DNA of 64,000 nucleotides from JBDHWG01 sp046328525. Lineage in GTDB: Bacteria; Chloroflexota; Anaerolineae; Epilineales; JAHCIE01. Positions 44,626-53,178 of this stretch are shown piece by piece (positions within the stretch are counted from its first letter, which is position 1; the number at the start of each line of letters is the position of its first letter). The notes beneath the pieces were generated by a model. That model did not search any database. It had not been told where the DNA came from and worked only from the letters and a program-made list of their open reading frames with translations. Made by a program: the position numbers and the translations under genes. The DNA lies in contig JAXLWK010000005.1 in NCBI GenBank assembly GCA_046328525.1, forward strand, positions 248,001 to 312,000. Direction: 5' to 3'.

Positions 44626-46545
44626 TTAGAACGGGTGCACGCCCTTCGTGCCGTGGCCCTGGAGGGTGACGGAGCGCGGGCCGCCCGCCGCATTGCTCTG
44701 GACGACCACGACCGCCGCCGCGTCCCCAATCCCCTTTGGCCGAAACTCGACCGGCAGGTCCATCGCCCCACCCGGCGCAATCGTCACCCCTGACCGCCCC
44801 GCCCAATGGAACGGGCTGGCGGGCGGTGACGGGGCGACCGTCACGACGAGGCCCACCGGGCCGACGTTGGCGATGTGGACGCTGCGGTCGGCCACGTCGC
44901 CGACGGCCACGTTCCCGAATGCGATGTGGCTCGGCGTCACCCCGATGATGGCCTCCCGCGTCCACGCCGACCCGTTGGACCAGCGGATCATGTTGGGCAG
45001 CGTGAGCTGGCCGGTGTACGTCGCGTCGTCGGGGAACGTGACCCGGATGGTCGAGGCGTCGAGAATCTCGCCGTGGGCCGGGGGGCGGTTGTACGCCGAC
45101 ATGTCCACGGTCAGCGAGGTGTACGCCGTCGAGATGACCGGGCCGGGCGCGCCGCCACTCGTCCACACGCCGTTGAGGTCAAGCACCGTTCGGAGGGTGA
45201 CCCGGTCGTACAGCTTGCGCAGGAACACCGACCGGTCGCCGGCCAGCATCTGCAATCGGCCCGCGTCCACGACGAGGCTGAGGGGCTGGGGCGCGTTGGC
45301 GGCAATGCTGAAATCCGTCCCCAGGGGGATCGTCGCCAGCGTGCCGCTGACATGGCGGTGGTCGGCGGCGATCGTGCCCTGGAACACGGCGGCGTGGGCG
45401 TCGTTGAGGGCCGCGCTCGCCGCCAGCCACCAGATGTCCGAGCCGACCTGGCGCACGTAGACCGTGAGGCCGCTGTGGTCGGCCCAGACGCCGCTCAGGT
45501 CGTCGCGGCCCGTGGCGTTGATGATGTCAATGGCGAGGACGGGGTGAATCTCCTGGTTCTGGTACGTCGCGTCGTCCTCGTTGCAGTCGTGCTCGATGCC
45601 GTGCCCGCAGTCCAGCGCCAGGACGCCGGTCACGCGGACGGCGGTGGCCGGGCGGATGGGCAGGCCGCGGATGGCCCCGACGGCGGAGGAGTTCTGGTCC
45701 AGGGGCGACAGGCCGAGGTCGCCGGCGATGGGCGCGCCGTTGACCAGGACGCCGTTGCCGCCGCTCTCCTGCCAGCCCGGCAGGAGCGGCGGATCGTTGA
45801 AGTGGTCGTCGTCGCCGCACTCCGCCGTCCGCCCGTACATGATGGTCTCGCAGTGCAGGCGGCCCCCGCCGTGCTCCAGCTTCGCCCGGAAGTTGTCCCC
45901 CGTCACCCCGTGGCCGGTCTCCCACCCGGCGCTCCAGAAGTCCGGCGGCAGCGACGCCTCGTCCACCTGGATGTCGAAGTTGAGGTCGCCGTCCGGTGGG
46001 CTGTCGTTATCGTCCAGGCAGATGAAGTCCTTGTACGTGCGGCCGCTCGATTGGCGGTAGTTGACGTGGGGCGCTTCCTTGTCGGTGCGCACCACGCCGA
46101 ACACGACCACGGGCAGCGCCTTGGCGGGTTTGAGGTTGTCCAGCAGGGAGTGGTCGCGCCAGGCGTTCTGGTTCTTCATGACGTGGTCGAACACGGTGAA
46201 GATCTCGGGCGCCGGGGGGTGGGACGCCGACGCGAAGGTCCACGTCGAGCCGCCGAAGCCGCCGCTGAAGGCCGTCTTGGACAGGCTCGTGACGCGCCCG
46301 CTCGCATCGGTGTGGGCCTGGAGGGTCAGCGCGCCGCTGTTGCTGATCGTTCCCCTGGGGACATCCGCCCACCGCCCGGTGATCTGATTGTTGCTGACTG
46401 TGCCAGAGAACACGTTGCAGAAGCGCAGGCCGTTGTAGATCTGGCCGTCGCCGCTCAGCCCCGCCCACCAGATGGTGTTCTGAAAGTGGCTGATGTAGTA
46501 CGTTCCGCCGTCGTCGCAGTTCCAGACGCCGCTCATGTTGCTCAT
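44626..46545 (-). CDS. GxW-repeat protein with C-terminal ASH domain
   Basis: 639 aa. Three similar beta-rich units begin MSGVWNCDDGGTYYISH, LSGVWADHSGLTVYVRQ and LNGVWTSGGAPGPVIS, each with a later WW or IRW. A central domain of about 250 residues holds Cys, His and Asp clusters (LDCGHGIEHDCNEDDATY). The end (FGNVAVGDVADRSVHIANVG) is an ASH-type immunoglobulin-like domain. AGGAGG lies 5 nt before the ATG at 46545. There is no signal peptide or membrane helix. It lies 86 bases after the receptor gene on the same strand, so co-transcription is likely. Function unknown; carbohydrate- or ligand-binding is possible. Confidence 0.7.
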   Translation of the reverse strand: MSNMSGVWNCDDGGTYYISHFQNTIWWAGLSGDGQIYNGLRFCNVFSGTVSNNQITGRWADVPRGTISNSGALTLQAHTDASGRVTSLSKTAFSGGFGGSTWTFASASHPPAPEIFTVFDHVMKNQNAWRDHSLLDNLKPAKALPVVVFGVVRTDKEAPHVNYRQSSGRTYKDFICLDDNDSPPDGDLNFDIQVDEASLPPDFWSAGWETGHGVTGDNFRAKLEHGGGRLHCETIMYGRTAECGDDDHFNDPPLLPGWQESGGNGVLVNGAPIAGDLGLSPLDQNSSAVGAIRGLPIRPATAVRVTGVLALDCGHGIEHDCNEDDATYQNQEIHPVLAIDIINATGRDDLSGVWADHSGLTVYVRQVGSDIWWLAASAALNDAHAAVFQGTIAADHRHVSGTLATIPLGTDFSIAANAPQPLSLVVDAGRLQMLAGDRSVFLRKLYDRVTLRTVLDLNGVWTSGGAPGPVISTAYTSLTVDMSAYNRPPAHGEILDASTIRVTFPDDATYTGQLTLPNMIRWSNGSAWTREAIIGVTPSHIAFGNVAVGDVADRSVHIANVGPVGLVVTVAPSPPASPFHWAGRSGVTIAPGGAMDLPVEFRPKGIGDAAAVVVVQSNAAGGPRSVTLQGHGTKGVHPF

Positions 46546-46631
46546 GCCAGCCTCCTGCCCCCGACTCGACCGGAAAAGAAGGGGCAGGATTATAGGCCCC
46601 GGCGCATGGGCTGTCAAACGCTGCGTCGGCT

Positions 46632-49244
46632 TCACTCCCCGGCCGGCATGGCGTTGACGAGCGTCCACGTGTCGTTGAGCGAGCCGACCTTGGTGTCGCC
46701 GCCGAAGAGCACCAGGCGGTTGCTGGCCGGTCGGTAGATGGCGCTGGCGGCGACGCGGGACGCCGGGGCGGAGCCGGCCGGCGTCAGCGGCCTCCACGTC
46801 GGCGCGCCGCCCAGGCCGTTGGCGTGGGAGAGGGTCCAGGTGTCATTGCGCAGGCCGTCGGCGTCGCCGCCGCCAAAGATGAGCATCTGGCCCGTGGCGT
46901 CGTCGTACACCGCCGAGTGGCCGTTGCGGGCGGATGGCGGCGCGCCGACCGGCGCCAGTCGGCTCCAGGTCGGCGTCCCCTGCGCGCCGTTCGCGCCGCT
47001 GAGCACCCAGACGTCGTTGAACTGGCCGTCGGCCGCGGCGCCGCCGAACACGATCATGCGGTTGTTCGCCGCGTCATACACCGCGCTGTGGCTGACGCGG
47101 CCCGCCGGCCGCTCGCCCGCCGGCGCGAGCTGGATCCATTCCGGCGTCCCGCCCAGGCCGTTGGCGTTCGTCAGCACCCACGTGTCGTTGTAGCGCTGAC
47201 CGCAGCAGTCGTCGCCGCCGAAGACGATCAGGCGGTTGCTGGCCGGGTCGTACACGGCGGTATGCCCGTTGCGCGGCGGCGGTGGGCCGCCGGTCGGTTG
47301 GAGCTGCGTCCAGGTGGGGCTACCGCCCAGGCCGTTGGCATTCGTCAGCACGTACACGTTGTTGTCTATGGGCGTGCAGCCGCCCAGGCAGCCGCCGTAG
47401 GTGATGAGGCGGTTGTGGGCGGCGTCATACGCGCCGGCGTGGCTGCGGCGGGGCGGCGGCGTGTTGGCCGTCGCCAGCTCGATCCAGTGCGGCGCGCCAG
47501 TCGTGCCGTCGGCGTCGGCCAGCACCCACGTATCGTTGAGCAGCGCGCCGCCCTGCTTCATCCCCCCGAAGACCACCAGCCGATGGGCGGCGGGGTCGTA
47601 GCCCACCGGCCGGGCGGCCGAGTCGCCGCGCGGCGTCGGCGGGCTACCGGCGGCGGCCAGGGGAACCCAGACGGCGAAATGCGGCGCGGGGTCCTCGACG
47701 ACTTTGACCTCGTGGGCGCTGTCGGTGGTGACGTACAGGCGGCCGGTGGTGGACAGGACGGCGGCAAGCTCGGCGGGCGCGGCCAGGGGCACGGTCGCCA
47801 CCACCAGGTTGGACGCGCCGTCTATCACCGAAACGGTTTTGCTCTCGCCGTTGGCGACGTAGACGCGATTCGTGTTGGGGTTGACGGCGAGACCGATCGG
47901 CCCCGGCTCGACGCGGACGGTCGCGGTCACGCGGTGGCTGGCGCCGTCCACAACCGTGAGTGTGCCTTCCGCGCTGTTCGTGACGTAGATGGTGTTGGTC
48001 ATGGGGTTGACAGCGATGCGGCCGGCCCCTTTGCCGACCGGTACGGTCGTCAGCATCGTGTCGGTCGCGCCGTCAATCACCGTCAGCATGCCGCCGGCGG
48101 GCTGCGTGACGTAGACGCGGCCCGTCGCCTCGTTGACGGCGATGCCATCGGAGTCGCACGGCACGGCGCGGCAGTCCGGCGTCGAGCGCGCCCCGAACGC
48201 AATCGCGCCCAGGAAGGTGTGCGTCGCCGTGTCGAACACGGCCACGTCGTTGTTGTTGGCGCGGATGACATACAGCCGCCCGGCGCTCGGGTTGACCGCC
48301 ACACCGCCGAGCGTCTGGACCAGGTCCGGCACGGGCAGATCGGCGACGACGCTGTGGTCTGCGCCGTCAATGATGCGCACGCTGCCGGCGAACTGCTGCG
48401 ACACATAGATGCGGTTGGCGGCCCCATCCACCGCGATCCCTTTGTGGTAGCCCTGCGTCGGGATCTTCGCCAGGACCGCGTTGGTCGCCCCGTCAACCAC
48501 GGCGACCCCCGGCATGTCCTCCAGGGAGACGTAGACGCGCCCCGTCACCGGGTTGGCGGCAATGAACGCGGTTCTGTCCTGGCCGAAAGGAATCGTGGCG
48601 ACGGCCGCCCGCGACGCGGCCCCACGCTGCCGCAGGGCCAGCCAGCCGACGGCCAGGAGCAGGATCACGAGCGCCGCCGCGGCCCACGGCGCGACGGCCC
48701 GCCACGGCGCGCGGCGGGCTGGTGCGGCCTGGGCAGGTCCAGGGGGGGCTGCGCCGGCCGAGCCGCTGCCGCTCGCCGCGCCGTTGCTCGGAACGCCTGA
48801 ATCGTCGGGTGGGCCAGCCGGCGTCGGCGGCCCCGGCTGGCCCGGCTGGCCGTTGGGCGCGGCGCTCTCCTCCTTCTCGCGGAGGATCGCGGCCAGGGTG
48901 TCCAGGGCGTCGGCCTGGGCGTGGTGGTAGGTGCTGAGGGCAATGCTCATCTCGCCGGCCAGGTAGCCGGTCGGCTGCCCCTCGATGTACTGCTCGGTGA
49001 GGATGATGAAGGGCCGCCAGCGGTCGTCGGTGTAGACCACGGGGCCGCGATCGGGGCGGAGGGAGTCTATGGCTTCCCGCAAGACATCGCGTAAGGCCGT
49101 ACCACGCCCAATCGCTGTGTCAGCGTAGTTGGCCGCGATGCGCCGCTTCTCGACGATGCACAAACCGGCCAAGGGCTGCTGACCGAGCGTGTCCGCGCGC
49201 TTCCAGGCTTGAAGGGCAATCCGAACGGACTTGCGGTTGATCAC
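46632..49244 (-). CDS. Transmembrane receptor: cytoplasmic HTH, TM, YVTN propeller, Kelch propeller
   Basis: 870 aa. Residues about 40-130 (GTALRDVLREAIDSLRP...WRPFIILTEQYIEGQPTGYLAGEMSIALSTYHHAQADALD) resemble sigma region 4 HTH. A Gly/Pro-rich linker and one TM helix (about 180-205, VAPWAAAALVILLLAVGWLAL) follow. Outside come about seven YVTN repeats (NPVTGRVYVS, NPSAGRLYVI, NTNRVYVANGES) and then about six Kelch repeats (HRLVVFGG, NRLIVFGGDDC, NDTWVL). The inside-HTH, outside-sensor order resembles ToxR/CadC-type regulators. The start GTG at 49244 has GGGAG upstream. Promoter binding is inferred, not shown. Confidence 0.72.
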   Translation of the reverse strand: MINRKSVRIALQAWKRADTLGQQPLAGLCIVEKRRIAANYADTAIGRGTALRDVLREAIDSLRPDRGPVVYTDDRWRPFIILTEQYIEGQPTGYLAGEMSIALSTYHHAQADALDTLAAILREKEESAAPNGQPGQPGPPTPAGPPDDSGVPSNGAASGSGSAGAAPPGPAQAAPARRAPWRAVAPWAAAALVILLLAVGWLALRQRGAASRAAVATIPFGQDRTAFIAANPVTGRVYVSLEDMPGVAVVDGATNAVLAKIPTQGYHKGIAVDGAANRIYVSQQFAGSVRIIDGADHSVVADLPVPDLVQTLGGVAVNPSAGRLYVIRANNNDVAVFDTATHTFLGAIAFGARSTPDCRAVPCDSDGIAVNEATGRVYVTQPAGGMLTVIDGATDTMLTTVPVGKGAGRIAVNPMTNTIYVTNSAEGTLTVVDGASHRVTATVRVEPGPIGLAVNPNTNRVYVANGESKTVSVIDGASNLVVATVPLAAPAELAAVLSTTGRLYVTTDSAHEVKVVEDPAPHFAVWVPLAAAGSPPTPRGDSAARPVGYDPAAHRLVVFGGMKQGGALLNDTWVLADADGTTGAPHWIELATANTPPPRRSHAGAYDAAHNRLITYGGCLGGCTPIDNNVYVLTNANGLGGSPTWTQLQPTGGPPPPRNGHTAVYDPASNRLIVFGGDDCCGQRYNDTWVLTNANGLGGTPEWIQLAPAGERPAGRVSHSAVYDAANNRMIVFGGAAADGQFNDVWVLSGANGAQGTPTWSRLAPVGAPPSARNGHSAVYDDATGQMLIFGGGDADGLRNDTWTLSHANGLGGAPTWRPLTPAGSAPASRVAASAIYRPASNRLVLFGGDTKVGSLNDTWTLVNAMPAGE

Positions 49245-49627
49245 GCCACTCCCTCGCCAAACCACGTCCAGGTTGAAATAGGTGGCCCGCGCTCGCGCTC
49301 GGCATTCTCGCCCGCCACCGACTCGAAGTCGGCGGCGCGGTGAACGAAGCCTGAGACACGTCCCACCCTTGCAGCGTGGCGTCCGTTTGGTGCGGCCTGA
49401 GTGTACCTTAACCCCCGCCCGGTGTCAATAGCGACGGGGTGGGGCGCTGCACCGTGACCCCGCGCCGGATCGGCAAAATCGCGGCAGAAATACGGCAGTC
49501 GCCGGCAGTCGCTTGTGGCATACTGGCCTTATCGTGGTCGGCGAAGGCATTGGACCGCGAAAGGACTAGAAAGGGCGCAAAAGGCGCGAAAAGACCTCCT
49601 TGAGGAGTGTCAGGAAGGGAAACGACT
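49245..49627. other. Intergenic region upstream of divergent genes
   Basis: It has an ACT-AAGT hairpin (CCGACTCGAAGTCGG near 49318) and a GGACCGCGAAAGG-type repeat near 49552. No gene and no clear promoter are seen. Confidence 0.45.
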
Positions 49628-51538
49628 ATGCAGCGCAACGTCCTTGGCGGTGTTCTTGTCATCATTCTACTCGTCATCACAGCCCTGGCGCTGGCCCAGT
49701 CCGAGGTGGCCGCCCAGGGGCCGCCGCCTGCCATAGACGTGACGCAGGCGGTGGACGGGGCGGCGCCGGACGCGGCCGTGCTGGCCGGCTACATCCGCAC
49801 GACCAAGCACCCCGGCGCCCTCGATCTCGGTCTGGCCCCGGCGCAGGCGTCGGACGGCCCGGCGGCCGGCGCGATCAGCGGTCGCCTCCTCGCCAACGGG
49901 ACGCCGGTGGCGAACGCCTCGGTGGTCCTGCGGCTGTGGAACGGCTCTAGCGAGTCGACGGCCTCGACGGCGACAACCGATAGCAGTGGAACCTACACCT
50001 TCATCAACCCTGGCGCTCTGGCCTCTGGCTCGACCTACTACGTGCGCTACGGGCCAAACCAGAACAACTCGGCGTACATGTTCATCTGGTTCGGCCCCGA
50101 CATCACGAGCTATACGTCGGGGCAGACGCTCAACGTTGCGGACATCAACATCGCCGCCGTGCCGCTGCTGCTGCCGCCGGACAACGCCACGGCGAGCCTG
50201 CCGACGACGTTCACGTGGACGAAGCGGCCGACGACGGATTGGTATCGCCTGGGGCTGTTCGCGGCGGATACGGGGCAAGGCTGGCTGATGCCAACGGTGT
50301 ACTACAACGACACGTACACGCTGCAATCGGTAGCGCCGCTGACGGGGTTCCAGTATGGGAAGGGGTACGTGTGGACGGTGGTGGTGTACGACAGCACGGA
50401 TACGTCGAGCTACGGGGAGGACTTCGACGAGCACCACATCACGTTCACACAGGCTGCGGCGGCCACAAGCACGGCAACCCAGACGGCGCTGCCGCCGACG
50501 GCCACGCCAACGCCGACGCGGACGACTGCGCCGCCGACGGTGACGGCCACGCCAACGCCGACGCGGACGACTGCGCCGCCGACCGCGACCGGCACAGCGA
50601 CGCCGACCGCGACCGGCACAGCGACGCCGACCACCGTGCCCGCGACTGCCACGGCGACGGCGACGGCGACATTGCCGCCGGGCGCGGATACCCCCACGGT
50701 CACCGCCACGGCGACAACAGGGCCGTCGGTGACGGCAAGCCCAACGGCGAGCAGGACGCCGACGCTGACCGCGACGCCGAGCAGGACGGCAACGCCGACC
50801 ATCACGCCGACGCTGACCGCGACGCCGAAGCCGCGCCCGTGCGCGCAGCCGTACTGCCTGATCTTCCCCATCGTCATGCGGCGCGGGTTCGAGGCGCAGG
50901 CCCCTGGCGTCCTGTCGCTGGCGTACTCGCTGCCGGTGCGGGACACGATCCGGCTGATGTGGAGCGCGTCGGATCACGCCAAGGCGTATCGGCTGTGGCA
51001 GATAAACCTGCCCGACGGGCCGCAGGTGATCTACGCGGGGGCGGAGCGGGAGTATATCCTGCCGGGGCAACCCATTGGGAGCTACGTGTTCTCAGTGGAC
51101 GCGCTCGGCGTGTGGGGCGTGACGGGGAGCAACACCGTGACGGTGGTCGTCCAACCGCCGCCGACGCTTACGCCGACTCCGACGCTCGTCCCGACGCGCA
51201 CACCAACCATTACACCGACGCCGTTTGCGACGATGACGCCTAGGCCCCCGGTCTCAAGCCATCTCCGCTGCGGCGCGACATATGACAGCTGGTATCTCAC
51301 CATTGTGGATGAGACAGGCCCGTTCAACGGCCACTACATCAGTTATCAGTTCTTTGACGAGGTCCGAGGGCTGGTCTTGTATTATGACATGACCCGTACG
51401 TACACCGATACCAACCGGACCTATCACATCAACGCTGAGTTCTGGCGTGTGTACGATGGAGGCGTCCAGGGGCGAATCTGGACTGATGTTACTGGCGGTG
51501 TCTTCGGGAACAACACTCAGTACTGCCAGAACTACTGA
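49628..51538 (+). CDS. Secreted protein with Pro/Thr linker repeats
   Basis: 636 aa. A Sec signal (LGGVLVIILLVITALALAQS) precedes a carboxypeptidase-regulatory-like beta module (ISGRLLANGTPVANASVVLRLW), a second beta domain with TFTWTKRPTTDWYRLGLF and a Pro/Thr-rich linker (about residues 285-405). Then come another beta module (RLMWSASDHAKAYRLWQIN), a second linker and a C-terminal domain of about 95 residues with two Cys. The linker is built from DNA tandem repeats (50497-50628). A cell-surface or secreted binding protein is likely. The ATG at 49628 has AGGAAGGG upstream. Confidence 0.75.
   Translation: MQRNVLGGVLVIILLVITALALAQSEVAAQGPPPAIDVTQAVDGAAPDAAVLAGYIRTTKHPGALDLGLAPAQASDGPAAGAISGRLLANGTPVANASVVLRLWNGSSESTASTATTDSSGTYTFINPGALASGSTYYVRYGPNQNNSAYMFIWFGPDITSYTSGQTLNVADINIAAVPLLLPPDNATASLPTTFTWTKRPTTDWYRLGLFAADTGQGWLMPTVYYNDTYTLQSVAPLTGFQYGKGYVWTVVVYDSTDTSSYGEDFDEHHITFTQAAAATSTATQTALPPTATPTPTRTTAPPTVTATPTPTRTTAPPTATGTATPTATGTATPTTVPATATATATATLPPGADTPTVTATATTGPSVTASPTASRTPTLTATPSRTATPTITPTLTATPKPRPCAQPYCLIFPIVMRRGFEAQAPGVLSLAYSLPVRDTIRLMWSASDHAKAYRLWQINLPDGPQVIYAGAEREYILPGQPIGSYVFSVDALGVWGVTGSNTVTVVVQPPPTLTPTPTLVPTRTPTITPTPFATMTPRPPVSSHLRCGATYDSWYLTIVDETGPFNGHYISYQFFDEVRGLVLYYDMTRTYTDTNRTYHINAEFWRVYDGGVQGRIWTDVTGGVFGNNTQYCQNY
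50497..50628 (+). repeat. Tandem repeats coding a Pro/Thr linker
   Basis: A 39-nt unit is repeated identically at 50497-50535 and 50542-50580 (period 45), and a 24-nt unit at 50581-50604 and 50605-50628. They encode PTATPTPTRTTAPP and GTATPTAT units. Such repeats can change copy number. Confidence 0.8.
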
Positions 51539-51786
51539 CCGAGAGGGGTTCGGACGGCATGGAGGCGCTTCCGCCTGCGATATGCTCGCCGTGAGCGGTG
51601 AGCTTTAGGGGTTCGAAGTACACCTGGTGGTTTGGGGAAATCGTCCGGGGTGTACTTTCCCGTAGAACGCGCTGGGACTATGACGCTCCCGGCGCGTTCG
51701 CCGTGTGGGGGGGGGAGTTGGACCACGAAAGGGGGAAAGGAACGAAAGACGCGAAAAAGGAAGGGGGCGCGAGAAGCCTCTCGTCG

Positions 51787-52113
51787 CTAGAGCGTGGGAA
51801 CAAAGACGAGCTGGCGTGGTTGCACAGCTCCTATCACCTGGGACAGCTCTATCACGAGCGGTCGCAGATCCTCAAGCTTCGTGCTGCGCGCCGCGAGGAC
51901 GACGATGCCTATTGAGAACATCGCCAGGTTCTGTTGGAATGGCAGATCGCGATCCGCTGTCACGAACACGTCGAAGAGACTTTCGGCCCGACGAAGAAGC
52001 TCGCCGTTCTTGATGCCCGACCAACCCACTTCTGGTACGGTTTGGATCTCAAACTCAGGCAGCTCTCGCCGCAACTGGCGCGGCACATCCTCATCGAAGA
52101 GGACTCGCTTCAT
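51787..52113 (-). CDS. DUF5615 PIN-like toxin
   Basis: 108 aa. A PIN-like fold: LFDEDVPRQLRRELPEF, then VFVTADRDLPFQQN with Asp residues that bind metal in ribonucleases. It is the usual partner of DUF433 proteins. Its ATG overlaps the stop of the antitoxin gene by 4 bases. RNase activity is inferred from the family. Confidence 0.85.
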   Translation of the reverse strand: MKRVLFDEDVPRQLRRELPEFEIQTVPEVGWSGIKNGELLRRAESLFDVFVTADRDLPFQQNLAMFSIGIVVLAARSTKLEDLRPLVIELSQVIGAVQPRQLVFVPTL

Positions 52114-52319
52114 GCGACCTTCTCGAGAAGTGCCTGGGTTGCCTGGTCCAGGAAGGCGATTGCCTGCTCGCGGCGTACGCTTGGAAAGTTGTCGAGGAAC
52201 TCATCGAGGCGATAGCCGGCTTCCAGGTAATCAATAAGCGTCTGCACAGGCACGCGTGTACCCACGAACACGGGCGCGCCGCTGTGGATTTCAGGGTCGC
52301 TATGAACAACGCGCTCCAT
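52110..52319 (-). CDS. DUF433 antitoxin
   Basis: 69 aa. SDPEIHSGAPVFVGTRVPVQTLIDYLEAGYRLDEFLDNFP is the DUF433 HTH-like signature. It precedes the DUF5615 gene in the same operon, as in known pairs, and should bind the toxin and the operon promoter. AAAGGAG lies 8 nt before the ATG. Promoter at 52361-52389. Confidence 0.88.
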   Translation of the reverse strand: MERVVHSDPEIHSGAPVFVGTRVPVQTLIDYLEAGYRLDEFLDNFPSVRREQAIAFLDQATQALLEKVA

Positions 52320-52360
52320 CGTCGCCGCTCCTTTCTCTGCTACCCATCTCCCGTAGCCAG

Positions 52361-52389
52361 ATTCTACTCTCCGCCCGCTCGCCCGTCAA
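52361..52389 (-). promoter_or_regulatory. Promoter of the toxin-antitoxin operon
   Basis: On the minus strand TTGACG (52384-52389), 17 nt, TAGAAT (52361-52366). It is divergent from the promoter at 52404-52431. Confidence 0.65.
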
Positions 52390-52403
52390 AGCGCATGCGT
52401 TAT

Positions 52404-52431
52404 TTGCGCGTGGCCCGTGTCGTGCTACAAT
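52404..52431 (+). promoter_or_regulatory. Promoter of the S1-domain gene
   Basis: A weak -35 (TTGCGC, 52404-52409), 16 nt, and TGCTACAAT (extended -10 at 52426-52431). Transcription would start near 52438. Confidence 0.5.
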
Positions 52432-52471
52432 ATAGTGCTGTATGAATGTAACTACGGAGGAACTTGAGGTT

Positions 52472-53059
52472 ATGAGTGAGGAGCAAACTGGGGCGGTGGA
52501 GCCTGAGGCCCTCGCCCCCGAGACCGGGGACGTGGCCGTGGCGACGGCCCCTGAGAATGGCGACGCTGCGGCCGCAGCGCCCGCGCCTGCCAGGGCGAAA
52601 GCTGCCGAGAGCGCGCCCCGCCTTCGGCTGGACCAACTGAAGCCGGGGGAGCAGATCACCGGCACCGTGAAGAACATCGCCCAGTTCGGCGCGTTCATTG
52701 ACATTGGCGCCGAGCAGGACGGCCTGGTACACATCTCCGAGCTGTCCGACACGCGCGTGCGCCGCGTCGAGGATGTGGTGAAGCCCGGCCAGGCGGTCGA
52801 GGTCACGATCCTGGACGTGGACGCGAAGCGCAAGCGCATCAGCCTGTCCATGAAGCCGCGCTACGACGTGTACGAGCCGCAGGCGGCCGATGACGACGGC
52901 GGCGACCCGTCGCAGACGACGATGCAGGCGGCGTTCCAGCGCGCCCAGGAGAAGAAAGCGGCGGCCGAAGAGAAGCAGCGCAAGGACGCGGCCAAGAAGC
53001 GCACCGAGCAGGATGACATCCTCTCGCGCACGCTCAGCAGTCTCCGCAAGAATCCGTAG
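52472..53059 (+). CDS. S1-domain RNA-binding protein
   Basis: 195 aa. One S1 domain at about residues 54-128: LKPGEQITGTVKNIAQFGAFIDIGAEQDGLVHISELSD, then KRKRISLSMKP. An acidic N-terminus and a charged, helical C-terminal tail (AQEKKAAAEEKQRKDAAKK) flank it. It probably binds RNA near the ribosome or RNase complexes. GGAGG lies 11 nt before the ATG at 52472; an ATG at 52442 would leave a leader of only about 4 nt and is the alternative. Genes of this shape are common in Chloroflexota. Confidence 0.85.
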   Translation: MSEEQTGAVEPEALAPETGDVAVATAPENGDAAAAAPAPARAKAAESAPRLRLDQLKPGEQITGTVKNIAQFGAFIDIGAEQDGLVHISELSDTRVRRVEDVVKPGQAVEVTILDVDAKRKRISLSMKPRYDVYEPQAADDDGGDPSQTTMQAAFQRAQEKKAAAEEKQRKDAAKKRTEQDDILSRTLSSLRKNP

Positions 53060-53178
53060 CGAGCGCGGGATGGGGTGAGCCACGGCTCACCAGGCCTGCC
53101 ATTTCTCAAGTCGCGTTTTCCCAGGGAAGATTCAGTCAACCGCGGGCGGCGTCGTGGACGCCGCCGCATGCGAGACGT

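Noticed and set aside
46546..46797. 84-codon N-terminal extension of the GxW-repeat protein
   Set aside because: It overlaps the end of the receptor gene in another frame and does not encode a signal peptide; AGGAGG precedes the ATG at 46545.
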